A DNA stretch of 64,000 nt from Ceratopteris richardii. Its lineage: Eukaryota > Streptophyta > Polypodiopsida > Polypodiales > Pteridaceae. Numbering within the stretch: the first letter of the stretch is position 1; each line of letters starts with the position of its first letter. Below, piece by piece: positions 43,322-54,700 of this stretch. A program made the position numbers and the translations under genes. The stretch covers positions 184,641,355 through 184,705,354 of the forward strand of contig CM035413.1 of NCBI GenBank assembly GCA_020310875.1, in the 5' to 3' direction. Under the pieces are notes generated by a model. It did no database searches, was not told the origin of the DNA, and saw only the letters and a program-made list of their open reading frames with translations.

Positions 43322-44611
43322 TCAGAGTTGGAAAGAAGGATAATGTGTTAGAAAGTCATCTAAATTCACCCAACTCGAATCTTCTACTGGGTATGAATGC
43401 CATTTGACCAAAAATTCTACTATAGATCTATTTCTAGGAAATCTTTCCTTCCTATCTAATATTATTTCCGGTTGAAGCTCAAAAGAGCCATCATCTTTCA
43501 ACTTATAATTGTCCTGCAAAACATAAGCAACATTAGACACATATCTTTTAAGTAAGCCGACATGAAATACAAGATGCACATTTAGATATTTAGGTAATTC
43601 AAGCAAATAAGCAAGAGATCCGATCTTTTTCAAAACTTTAAAAGGGCCTGCATATCGAGGAGAAAGTCTATGATCCTTCCCTAGCAACAAGTTAGATCAG
43701 TGAGGATTAACTTTAAGAAATACCATATCATTAACTTGGAATTCAAGTGGTCTTCTCTTTAAATCATAGAACTTCTTTTGTCTTTTCTGAGCTTCTCTTA
43801 TATGTTTCTTAATTTTTCCAAGTTCTTCATCCATCTTATCAAGCATTTCTTTGGATACTTCTACTTTATTTGGAAAACCCAAAAACGAAGGTGGAGTCAA
43901 ACAATTATAACCATACATAGCTTCAAACGGAGTCATGTTTATAGATACATGCCATGCACTATTGTATGCAAACTCAACCAAGGGTAAATATTCACTCCAA
44001 TTATCCTGCTTTTCATTCACATACATACGCAACATATCCTCAACTACCATGTTAACCCTCTCGTTTTCCCCATCAGTTTGTGGATGGAAAGCTGTACTCA
44101 TACAAAGTTGAGTTCCAATGGATTCAAATGTCGCTTTCCAAAAGTTTGACGTAAATCTAGAATCTCTATCAAAAATTATGCTTTTAGGCATTCCATGCAA
44201 TCGAAATATTTCTTTTACAAAGATTCTTGCAACATTCAAAGCAGTATCAGTCTTTTTCATAGGAAAGAAGTGTTCCATCTTGGTAAGCCGATCGACTACA
44301 ACAAACATGGTATCATGCTTACTTCTGGTCATAGGTAGCTTAGTGATGAAGTCCATAGAAATAGACTCCGACTTCTGATTTGGAACATCCAAAGGTTGAA
44401 GCATTCTTGGCATCCTCTTGAACTCAGATTTCACCTGTTGGCACTTCAAACATTCATTTACATATTTTCTAATATCCCGCTTCATACACGGCCAAAAGTA
44501 AGAATACTTTGTTTTAACATATGTCCTTGAATAACCTGGATGTGCAGAAAAAGGTGCATCATGGCAATCATGTAGTATTTTAACTTTTAGTGGAGATTCA
44601 AATATAAGCAT
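43322..44611 (-). pseudogene. chromovirus integrase and chromodomain
   Basis: H2C2 zinc region (HPGYSRTYVK, CLKCQQVK), DDE core (D in MDFITKLP, D in FDRDSRF, E in GENERVN), then GPFKVLKKIGSLAYLLELP and a C-terminal chromodomain-like VEFLVKWHSYPVEDSSWVNL. A TGA (about 43697-43699, Arg in relatives) splits it into 304 and 122 residues. The chromodomain would direct integration to modified chromatin. Confidence 0.9.
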
Positions 44612-46470
44612 AGCCGATTGTTACAATACAGTGTTCCATCCTGCAAATGAAATTCTTCCTCATACGTCGATCCCTTGTTCGCATTCAAAGCATTCAAAAT
44701 AGGTGCATAAAAAGGATCCTGTTTTATCTCTTCTTGAATTTGACTGAGAAAATCAGAATTTATTACAGAAACAAGATTACACAAAGGTCTCCGACTCAAT
44801 GCATCAGCAACCTTATTTTCCTTACCAGCAAGATACTTAATGTCATACTCGCTTCATAATTCAATCCAACGCTTCTACCTGTTGTTAAGCAATGGTTGAG
44901 TGAAGATGTATTTTATACTTTGATGATCTGTTTTCAATTCAAACTTAACCCCTAACAATAGATGTCTCCAATGCTTAAGTGCATGCACAATAGCAAGCAT
45001 TTCTAAATCATGAGTAGGATAGTTTAGTTCATGTTTTCTTAGTTTTCTGGACTCATATGCGACCACCCTGCCATCTTGTGAAATAACACATCCTATCTGA
45101 CTACCACTTGCATCACATGCAACCACAAAAGGCTTTCCCATTTCTGGTATTTTCAAAACACAATTCTCAACGACTTTTTGTTTCAATGTTTCAAATGATG
45201 ATTTTTGACAGGCATCACTCCACGCAAATCCTACATTCTTTTTAGTTAATTCGTTGAGGGGAGTAGCTATCTTAGAGAAATCCTTAATATGTGCTCTTTC
45301 ATATTGTGCCAACCCAAGAAAACTTCTAACATCCCTTACAGTCTTAGGAATCGGCCAATCAACTATTGTTTTTACTTTATCTTCATCTATAAGGATTCCT
45401 TCTTTTGATATTACTCTTCCTAGATACACAAGTTTATCCTTAGCAAAGAAACACTTACTCTTTTTCCCATACAATTTGTGTTCTCTAAGAGTCTGCAAAG
45501 TCTTCTTGAGATGTACCGCATGCTCCGAATTATCTTTAGAGTACACAAATATATCATCAAGGAAGACTAAGATGAATTCATCTAGGTAATCGTGAAAAAT
45601 ATTATTCATCAAGCACATAAATGTGGAAGGAGCGTTTGTTAAACCAAAAGGTAGAACCGTAAACTCATAGTGACCATATCGTGTTCGAAAAGCCGTCTTA
45701 GGAATATCCTCTGTTTTGATCCTAATTTGGTGATATCCAGATCTTAAGTCAATCTTTGTGAATACGGTCGCTCCACTTAATTGACCTAATAAGTTATCTA
45801 TGTGAGGGAGTGAATACTTATTCTTAATTGTTCTTTTATTCAACCCCCTATAGTCAATGCATAATCTGTAAGAGCCGTCTTTCTTCTTCTGAAATAAAAC
45901 AGGCGCACCCCAAGGTGAGACACTCGGTTTTATTAATCCTTTCTTCAAAAGATCATCTAATTGAATCTTAAGCTCCTTTAGTTCATCAATGTTAAATCTA
46001 TAGGGTGCTCTAGAATATGGTTCACTCCCTGGATATAGGTCAATGGCGTGGTCAATCTGCCTAGGTGGGGGTATACCAGGCAAGTCTTCTGGAAATACAT
46101 CGGCATATTCTTTCAAGAGATTTCCTACGTAATCTGGAATATCTTCGTCATTACCTTCATGATGCAGATTGTCCACATACACTACAAATGTTTTGCAGCC
46201 ATCACGTATACCTCTAATTATCTGCATAGCAGAAATAAGAGTAGGCTTAGGATTAAAGACATCACCTAGAATATGAATAGATTCATCATTTAGCTTCACA
46301 GTGATCGTTCTTTGTTCACAATTAATCGTCGCAGAATTTTTAACTAACCAATCCATACCTATGATTACATCACTCTGTTTCATCTCAATTACATGGAAGC
46401 TTCCAGAAAAGCGTCTATTAGAAAGAGTAAATTCAAGGTTTTCAACATATCCTTTCGTGTAGTGTAATCG
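44587..46470 (-). pseudogene. chromovirus reverse transcriptase-RNase H
   Basis: The largest open piece (46383-44875) has MDWL, the RT blocks ([42 protein letters not shown]) and RNase H ([27 protein letters not shown]). Then TAG after LLNNR and TGA after RWIEL (Gln and Trp in relatives) precede KYLAGKENKVADALSRRP. A frameshift near 44613 precedes integrase. Confidence 0.9.
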
Positions 46471-47815
46471 TCCATTGGCCAGGTCTGGTTATCTGCATAT
46501 TTAAGGCTATCCCTAGATTCTGTACCAATTTGAAAGATAGAAAACAATGGGTACTACCTGAATCGATCAAAAATCTGGTTTTATGCGCAGAAATCATACC
46601 CGGAATCGTGATTACAGAAGCTTTTGGGAAAGAACTAACCACCATGCAACGTAAAGTAGAGTTAGCGCACTTACCGCCATCATCTCCTTCCTCAATAATT
46701 GTACCCTCCTCGATGATGTTTATCGCTTTTGATTGTGCGGGTCGAAAGTATGCCTTGTTCGGGCACTCATATGTCCTATGCCCTTGCTCCCCGCAACGAA
46801 AACACAGACCAAGTCTTTTTGCCCTCTCAATAAAATTAGGGTCTTGTTGCCACTCAATTGGTTGACGCCTCCTTTGATTTTCCACCGGCCGAGCAGGGTT
46901 CTTACCTTGGTAGTTAGAAGATGGAGTTTTCTTTGAATTGTTCATGTTCATTGCAACAGGTCTTTGATGCCTATGTCTCGTTGCAATGAATCTGCTTCTA
47001 TTTGCCTTCTGCAAATTGAACTTCTCCATCTTCTCAAAGTTCTCAGCCATCGCAACAGCATCAAGAAAATCAATGCATCCAGATCCCTTGACTTGATAGC
47101 GAAGTTCCTCACGAAGCCCTTCAATAAATTTACTCTTTAGAGCATTACCACTAACCTCTAATGCATATTTATGAAGACGTAGGAACTTCTCTTTGTACTC
47201 ATCAACAGATAAGCTATGCTTGTCACTTTCGTGTTGTCGGAAATTGTAGAACTCCATCTTCTTCTCCATATGGTAGTGTGGAGAACAATAGCGTTTTTCA
47301 GCTTGTTCTCTAAATTCCTTCCATAGAACAGGACCAGAACGCGTTCGAGTATGCATATATGACTTCCACCATAGCTTCGCGATCCCACGCAGATGCAGGA
47401 TCCCAACTTTTGCTTTGGACTCTTCACTAAATTGTCGAAGATCAAAGAAATCCTCTAGTTCTTCAATCCATGCCTCAAGATCTTCGCCACTCTTCTTCTC
47501 GCCATCAAAATCATTTAACTTTGCCTTCTTGAAGACTTGGTTAAGGGCAAACTCACCTGGTTCCATATCTTCAGAATTGCGTTTTTGTTTTTCGCGAGGT
47601 ACGCTAGATGTTCCCGCACCTTCATCTATTTCATCGTTCAGCTCCACAAACAGATTTGTTGCTCCTTCTGGTTGCTTTCCCCCTCGTTCTTTGCGCAATT
47701 CACCAAGAAGCTTTTGAATAAGCTCCTCTTGTTCACGAACCTTTTGTGTTAGATCTTCCATCGTTCCTGCGGATTGATTCTGCTCTGATACCACTTGTAG
47801 CGTTTCCTCAATCAC
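46442..47815 (-). pseudogene. chromovirus gag-protease
   Basis: 457 residues: N-terminal coiled coil, capsid-like FDLRQFSEESKAKVGILHL and WWKSYMHTRT, zinc knuckle CFRCGEQGHRTYECP, and aspartic protease FLIDSGSTHCFLS. The frame is lost just after the protease (about 46480-46490); the continuing frame [17 protein letters not shown] leads into RT, indicating a single-base lesion. Confidence 0.88.
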
Positions 47816-48068
47816 AATCTATCCCCAATCACAATCTTTCGATTACTCAGAAATAACAGTGGAGAGAAGAACGCAGAGATTGCACAAGGTAAAAGAAAAT
47901 CTGATGCGGAAGAGTAGAACAAATATGACGCAGAGAAGGAAGAATTCTGATATTATAGATCTGAATCAATGGTTACAATAGCTTTGGACAATAGCTTCTT
48001 GACGAAGCCTCTACCTCCTGACCACCCCCGAGCTATCACAATCGCATTCTCACTCGCACTCTCAATCA

Positions 48069-48100
<32 letters not shown>

Positions 48101-48963
48101 ATCACACTCTCAATCACAAGGTAATTCTCAGATTTCTGTGTGTCCTCCGTGTTGATGCGCAGGCCTTCTTATCTTTTTCCGTTTGATCGTAGCCGTGCCC
48201 CCCAAAGAAGTGTGCGATCCACCAAATTTAGAAAAAGTCGAGTTTCTCCAAAACTTTCGCAAAAAGCCATGCGATCGTAGTGTACTTCCTTTTTTTTAGC
48301 ATACCTATCAAAAATAGCAGAAAAAAACCAAGACGACATATCCGAAAAAATACATAATTAGACATGGTGACACGTGAGCATGACAATCACGGATTCGAAT
48401 AGAATTACACAAGCACTTTTTTTTTTTTTTTTTAAAGTGTTGGAAAAAACGGCACTTTTCAAAGCCCTGTAACTCAAAAACAATGAGGAATTAGGTTAAG
48501 CTTCTGAGAGACACTTTTATTCAATTTTTCGATCTGCACAATATTGATAGAGACGTCCGAGGTCCAAATCCACCTCCAAATGCCACTTTTGAGCCCTGCA
48601 AGGTTTAAAATTCTAGAGAGAGAGTAAAATCAAGGCATTTTCTTACAATGAACTAAACGTAGGACCCTGAACGAGGTACTTCGAACATGATTCACAAAAA
48701 TCTCACACAGGCACTTTTATTCTCTTATACTTGCTCTACCTTTCCCTCATACAGAGTTTTCCTTAATTCTTTCATCTTCACCTTCAAAATCCGGCTGGAA
48801 AACATGATGCAATTAAGGTCTAGAGAGAGAATATGAAACTTGTCAACCCAAAATTTTTCCTACATGCATAAAATGACCTAATTATTGGTTCTAAGCATTA
48901 TCCCCACAATGAAATTCAGAAAGTTCAAAATGAATTATTTCACTAGAAAAGAGGCCTATTACA
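47796..48963 (-). repeat. chromovirus 5' LTR
   Basis: 1,168 bp, closely similar to the 3' LTR apart from scattered substitutions, a T-run and a short ACTCTC array (48050-48118). Confidence 0.92.
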
Positions 48964-49039
48964 GCTACATACAGATTACCACAGTTGTATATGATTTTGT
49001 CTCATAGGCAAAGTTTGGCCTTTGGAAGACGTTAATATA

Positions 49040-49894
<855 letters not shown>

Positions 49895-50755
49895 ATGAGC
49901 GCTACGGCTAAGAAGGACGATTTGACAAAAATGGAGGACAAACTGACCATAGCTATCAAAGAAAACAAGAAGATGGTGGACTCCACTATCACGGCCATCA
50001 TCAGCCGCCTCTCAAAGCTCGAGAAGGAAGTAGAAACATATCATAAGGAGAGGGAAGCATGGCAAAAAGAGAAAGAAGAATGGACTAAGGAGAGGGCAAA
50101 CATGAAAGAGGAATTGGAGCTCCTCAAAGCTTCAATGGTCTCTCTTACACCCGAAGAGGGAGAGATTAATATGAACAAGACAGAAGCTCTCAAAGAAGAA
50201 CTCACCAAATCCTTGACCGAGAGCATGGAAAACAAATTAGAAGCTACCAAAGAAGGGTGGATCGACATAGTGAAGAAGAACATCAAAAAAGAAGCCAAAG
50301 AGAAAGCACAAAAGGAAGAAGCCCTCATCGTGCACACCACTATTGAGGAAGAAAAGATGAGACATGCCCGCCGTCTCAATGTACGCATCACGGGCATTGA
50401 AGAAAAAGAAGGCTCTACCCCCGAGTCCGATGGGAAAACACTATGCAAGATACTCGGCTACAAAGAGGAGTCCCCCCCATTCATCAAGTCTTGGAGAACG
50501 GGACGAGACCCCACGAAGAAGAGAGCTCTCATTCTACACTTCCCTTCCGAAGATATAAGATCTACTTTCCTACGCAGGAGGGTGATTTTGAGAGCACTTG
50601 ATGGCCCCCCCATCTACCTTGACGATGATCTCACACCCATGCAGGTAGCACACCGTCGTGCATGCATGCCGAGAGTACATCAAGCTCGCAAAGAAGGAAA
50701 GAAGGCTTCATACAGAGATGGTCGTGTCATCATTGATGGCAAGGCCATCCCATAG
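49895..50755 (+). CDS. ORF1 protein of CT-LINE A, intact
   Basis: 286 residues from ATG (MSATAKKDDLTK). The frame is open further upstream but has no other ATG nearby. Residues about 10-100 are a coiled coil with LTPEEGEINMNK at its end. Residues about 125-165 are basic (GWIDIVKKNIKKEAKEKAQK), then IVHTTIEEEKMRHARRLNVR. The RRM-like part has NVRITGIEE and RALILHFPSEDIRSTFLRR. The C-terminal domain has YLDDDLTPMQVAHRRACMPR and ASYRDGRVIIDGKAIP. Overall layout is that of L1-type ORF1p, which coats the element RNA. It ends at UAG 50753-50755, after which ORF2 continues in the same frame. Confidence 0.87.
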   Translation: MSATAKKDDLTKMEDKLTIAIKENKKMVDSTITAIISRLSKLEKEVETYHKEREAWQKEKEEWTKERANMKEELELLKASMVSLTPEEGEINMNKTEALKEELTKSLTESMENKLEATKEGWIDIVKKNIKKEAKEKAQKEEALIVHTTIEEEKMRHARRLNVRITGIEEKEGSTPESDGKTLCKILGYKEESPPFIKSWRTGRDPTKKRALILHFPSEDIRSTFLRRRVILRALDGPPIYLDDDLTPMQVAHRRACMPRVHQARKEGKKASYRDGRVIIDGKAIP

Positions 50756-50776
50756 GGATTCGCGGCCTGTGAGACA
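50753..50776 (+). promoter_or_regulatory. Candidate UAG readthrough element at the ORF1/ORF2 junction (L14)
   Basis: UAG, 7-nt spacer GGATTCG, then CGGCCTGTGAGACA (50763-50776), which can pair over 14 positions (one G-U) with TGTCTCATAGGCCG at 54693-54706. The first in-frame ATG of ORF2 is at 50873, after the AVWNCNG strand and only just before LTETHESP. Translation of a full endonuclease therefore needs readthrough or a non-AUG start. Confidence 0.6.
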
Positions 50777-53700
50777 CTCGAGGAGATACACCTTGCAGTT
50801 TGGAACTGCAATGGAGATCTATGGACACACCCAGAGAGATTGGAAGAGGTGCGCAAAGACAAAGACATCATTATGCTCACAGAGACACATGAGAGCCCGA
50901 ACCGGGGCCTACCTCGTGTCCACGGTTTTCAGTGGGAGTCCACATACAGAGAGTGTACACGTCAGCACACCACCCGAGGATCAGGAGGAGTAGCCATACT
51001 CTTTAGAGATGGACTTCAGAGCAGGATACAGATAGTCGCACGTGATTCACAGGCCAGATATCTTTGGATTCGACTCCAGCTCTCGCAGGAGCGGATCATC
51101 TTCATAGCATTATGCTACTTTGCTCCTTCTAGCTCGCGTTTCGCTATCATAGATCGAGAGGAGGACTCACCATACACTTGCTTGTCAGAAGAGATTACAG
51201 AGTACTCTGCATTAGGGGAAGTCTTCCTTATGGGAGACTTCAATGCCAGGACAGGCAATGATCAGTGTGAGATATTTGACCCAGAAGACCCGGAGATACT
51301 ACATACCATAGAGGATGAGTCTACAGCTCGAGCTTCAGCTGACCCTACACACACTCACTATGGCACTCACCTACTCAGACTAGGCTCTCGACATAATCTC
51401 GTTATCTATAACGGGATGACTCAGTGGCCTACCTCAGGAGGATTGACATGCATACCACACTCAGTCACAGATGGTGGGGGAAGTACAGTAGATTACGTCA
51501 TGGGGTCCAGAGAGGCCATCCACCTACTTACCTCATTCACCATCCCACCCATACCCATTGGGGCCGATCACACATACCTCGCACTCTCCCTGAAGGGAGA
51601 CACCCCTACACGCATACCCGCAGCACGCATCCCACACACCACCATCCACTTCACACACGAGCTAGCTCACATATATGCGGCTCGAGTCGAGCAGGGTCTT
51701 CTCTTACTTCATCCTGACACTCCACTATCCCTACTCACCTCTCAGATAGCATCAGTTCTTCAGACATCAGCCATCAGCTCCTTCCCACACACCATCCATT
51801 CTCGTCACACACCTCCTCCCGGGACTATGCCACAACATCGTTGGTATGATGAGGATTGCAGAGATCTTTACCGCCGACTACGAGCTCAGAGAGCATTGGG
51901 AGAGATCACACAGAGAGAGGCCAAGGGACAGATGAAGACTCTCACACGTCGAAAGAGGCGAGCCTTTGAGGAGGCACAGGAGCTTGAGCTATACCATCTC
52001 TTTATGAGTATGGACAGTGCTGCAGCATGGCGCAGCCTACGAGAGCCACGCCCGACCACACCTATTGGAGACCCACACACATGGCATGATTATGCTCAGA
52101 GGTTATATGAGGTACCTAGGCAGCCTCCCATTCCCCAGCCACTTGAGCCTCGCCCTACTAGCTCTTCTCTCTTCACAGCAAAGATGGTTGAGAGGGCCAT
52201 ACGACGACTTCGACATGGACGTTCGACAGACCACGCAGGATTGCAGAGCGAGCATCTCATATATGCAGCCTCCACTATAGCCCAGTTGATTGCACATGTC
52301 TTCAACCGGGCTATAGGAGAGGGCTTCCCAGAGGAGTGGACTAGGCACACCATTGTGCCTATCCACAAATCTGGCGACACCCTGGATCCAGGGAACTACA
52401 GGACCATCATGATTGGCCACACCATGGCCAAACTATACGGTGCCATACTTGAGGCAGAGCTCAGTTCATATGCAGAGACTGAGGGGCTACGAGCACGAGG
52501 CCAGGCAGGTTTTCGACGAGCTTTCTCTACTATTGATCACATCTTCATTCTGCGCTGCCTCATTGATGGGGCAAGGGTGCGGAAGAAGAGGCTATATTGC
52601 TGCTTTGTGGACTTCCGCAAAGCTTTTGATACAGTGCCGCGAGAGAGGCTCTTCCAACGCCTCCAGAGCTTGGGAGTACCATCAGGGATGATTTGGGCCA
52701 TCTATGCACTCTATGAGCAGGTGACTGGGAGGGTACGGTGTCCAGGAGGTATGTCTGAGGCCATTGCTAGCACCATCGGTGTTAAGCAAGGCTGCCCACT
52801 CTCTCCCACTCTATTTGGTCTCTACATTGACGAGATTGAGGACTACATTCTCCGAGCTGGAGGAGAGGGTGCAGACCTCGCAGGTACACATGTCCACATT
52901 TTATTATATGCCGATGACATTGTCTTGATTTCAGAGTCACCCGAGGGATTACAGCGCCACCTTGAGGCCCTGGATGAGTTTTGTACACAGAGGGGCTTGA
53001 CAGTAAACCTTGGCAAGACCAAGGTCATGATCTTCCACACCTCCCCCATGGTGAGGAATGGAGCAGGATTCAGAGCTGGTGGTGGACAGATTGAGGTGGT
53101 CACTTCCTATGTCTATCTCGGAGTCACATTCACGAGCTTGCCTGGCCCCTTCAGCATGAGACAGGCAGCCACCGATAGACTCACACGTGGATATGCAGCT
53201 TTAGCCATGTTAGAGCGGAGATGTCACCAAGCACACTTCCAGGAGCCCCGCACGAAGGGCTGGCTATTTGACACACTGGTCAGACCAGCTATGATGTATG
53301 CTGCGACGGTCTGGGCCCCAGGTCTCACAGTCACCCAGTGGAGTGCGATCGAGAGGCCACAGGTACGTATGATCTCGCGATTATTTCGTGGGAAACAGTC
53401 GGTGCCACATGACATCATCAGGGCAGAGCTAGCTGCACCACCCATGGCAGTAGAGGCACTATTCCAGACTATCTGCTTTATTCAGAGGATTAGAGACCTC
53501 CCTACAGATAGACTCACACACAGAGCTCTTGAGGCATCTATACAGATATCAGAGTTAGGATATGAGAGAGCTTGGTACACTCAGGTTAGAGTCTGGTTTG
53601 ATAGTCATGGACTTGATATGGACAGATTGCCGCCTTTTCAGTATGACCCAGACTCACCTCACATCCACCTCTCTCGTCGTGAGAGGAATGTTGTGCTCAG

Positions 53701-54472
53701 ACAGGATCTCTGGCAGCTCTACATTAGTCAGACATGGCACACAGCACACATGGGATCGAGACTATCGCACTATCGAGACCAGTTCATAGACATACTAGCT
53801 GACGGTTTCATCCAGCGACCACGCTACATGGATACTCACATGCCTCATAGCTTGAGGGTAGCGATTGGCCAGCTGAGAGTCTCATCACACCGACTCGAGA
53901 TTGAGACGGGCAGAGCCGCAGACATTCCCAGAGAGGAGCGGATATGCAGAGTATGCAGAGTAGAGATGGAGGATGAGGAGCACTTTGTATGCAGATGTAG
54001 CGCATATGATGGCATCAGAGGCAGATACGAGACTCTGTTTGCAGGGCAGCCCACCCTCCGAGAGATCATGGACTCTAGAGACCTGCGACAGTTCGGGCGA
54101 TTCTTACTAGAGATACAGAGTCACAGAGATTCCCTACTCCAGCCTACTGTAGCACTCCATACAGGAGGGAGACAGAGTCAGCTCACTGACTTCTTTATTC
54201 CACGACGTGCTGCAGCCCTCCCCCCCTCAGCCCACATACCGAGCGGGGTGACTCTTCAGCAGGCTCAGATATCTCGAGCTAGGAGACGACCCCGTGCTAT
54301 AGGATATCGGGCCCCGAGACTTCACCGACACCAGATTGCGGAGATCCAGGCTTGTGACCATCGCGCCATGGAGGAGAGACGATCCCAGATGATGGCCGAT
54401 CCCGTTGCAGCCATCAGGGTGGCCCTGACTCCACCTCCACCTATGTATCACATATTACATCCCACCCACTAG
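50756..54472 (+). CDS. ORF2 protein of CT-LINE A (APE endonuclease, RT, zinc finger, PIP-like motif), intact
   Basis: 1,238 residues counted from the codon after UAG. Endonuclease 11-245: AVWNCNG, LTETHESP (catalytic Glu), GDFNAR, TVDYVMG, GADHTYL (Asp-His). Linker with TRRKRRAFEEAQE. RT about 480-800: PIHKSGD, GQAGFRRAFSTIDHIF, FVDFRKAFDTV (about 617), GVKQGCPLSPTLFGLYIDE, YADD (718-721), LTVNLGKTKVMIF. Thumb-like and helical region to about 1055. CCHC finger CRVCRVEMEDEEHFVCRC from 1064. PIP-box-like QSQLTDFF at 1140-1147. Basic RARRRPR. Conserved end PPPPMYHILHPTH. Expected to nick (CT)n DNA and reverse transcribe the element RNA there. No RNase H domain is visible. The FVDF/GVKQGCPLSP motifs are unlike typical plant L1 RT. 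Confidence 0.92.
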   Translation, partial: GFAACETLEEIHLAVWNCNGDLWTHPERLEEVRKDKDIIMLTETHESPNRGLPRVHGFQWESTYRECTRQHTTRGSGGVAILFRDGLQSRIQIVARDSQARYLWIRLQLSQERIIFIALCYFAPSSSRFAIIDREEDSPYTCLSEEITEYSALGEVFLMGDFNARTGNDQCEIFDPEDPEILHTIEDESTARASADPTHTHYGTHLLRLGSRHNLVIYNGMTQWPTSGGLTCIPHSVTDGGGSTVDYVMGSREAIHLLTSFTIPPIPIGADHTYLALSLKGDTPTRIPAARIPHTTIHFTHELAHIYAARVEQGLLLLHPDTPLSLLTSQIASVLQTSAISSFPHTIHSRHTPPPGTMPQHRWYDEDCRDLYRRLRAQRALGEITQREAKGQMKTLTRRKRRAFEEAQELELYHLFMSMDSAAAWRSLREPRPTTPIGDPHTWHDYAQRLYEVPRQPPIPQPLEPRPTSSSLFTAKMVERAIRRLRHGRSTDHAGLQSEHLIYAASTIAQLIAHVFNRAIGEGFPEEWTRHTIVPIHKSGDTLDPGNYRTIMIGHTMAKLYGAILEAELSSYAETEGLRARGQAGFRRAFSTIDHIFILRCLIDGARVRKKRLYCCFVDFRKAFDTVPRERLFQRLQSLGVPSGMIWAIYALYEQVTGRVRCPGGMSEAIASTIGVKQGCPLSPTLFGLYIDEIEDYILRAGGEGADLAGTHVHILLYADDIVLISESPEGLQRHLEALDEFCTQRGLTVNLGKTKVMIFHTSPMVRNGAGFRAGGGQIEVVTSYVYLGVTFTSLPGPFSMRQAATDRLTRGYAALAMLERRCHQAHFQEPRTKGWLFDTLVRPAMMYAATVWAPGLTVTQWSAIERPQVRMISRLFRGKQSVPHDIIRAELAAPPMAVEALFQTICFIQRIRDLPTDRLTHRALEASIQISELGYERAWYTQVRVWFDSHGLDMDRLPPFQYDPDSPHIHLSRRERNVVLRQDLWQLYISQTWHTAHMGSRLSHYRDQFIDILADGFIQRPRYMDTHMPHSLRVAIGQLRVSSHRLEIETGRAADIPREERICRVCRVEMEDEEHFVCRCSAYDGIRGRYETLFAGQPTLREIMDSRDLRQFGRFLLEIQSHRDSLLQPTVALHTGGRQSQLTDFFIPRRAAALPPSAHIPSGVTLQQAQISRARRRPRAIGYRAPRLHRHQIAEIQACDHRAMEERRSQMMADPVAAIRVALTPPPPMYHILHPTH

Positions 54473-54700
54473 CACAGGATGGAGCTAGTTAGTCGTTTTA
54501 GATGCATTCTCATGGTTGTTGTACTACCCTTTCGCATATAGACTATCATAGATATCGCACTCCATACACCCCCCACCACTTTCATGGGTATCCCCACATG
54601 CATACTACGGAGATCTATATCAGCTTAACCAGTTTCTTTTCAGCACTTTTATCTTTTCTGATTGACAGAAGATACACCCATGTACATCGATTTGTCTCAT

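Larger units (their letters stand above)
42103..48963 (-). mobile_element. Ty3/gypsy chromovirus, complete structure, mutated
   Basis: A 6,861-bp element with LTRs 47796-48963 (5') and 42103-43293 (3') and 5-bp duplication GCTAC (42098-42102, 48964-48968). The primer site TGGTATCAGAGC (initiator Met) lies 2 nt inside the 5' LTR. A polypurine tract (AAAGGGGGGAAGAATTG on the minus strand) precedes the 3' LTR. Internal order is gag, protease, RT, RNase H, integrase, chromodomain, as in chromoviruses. Several stops and two frameshifts disable it. Confidence 0.94.
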
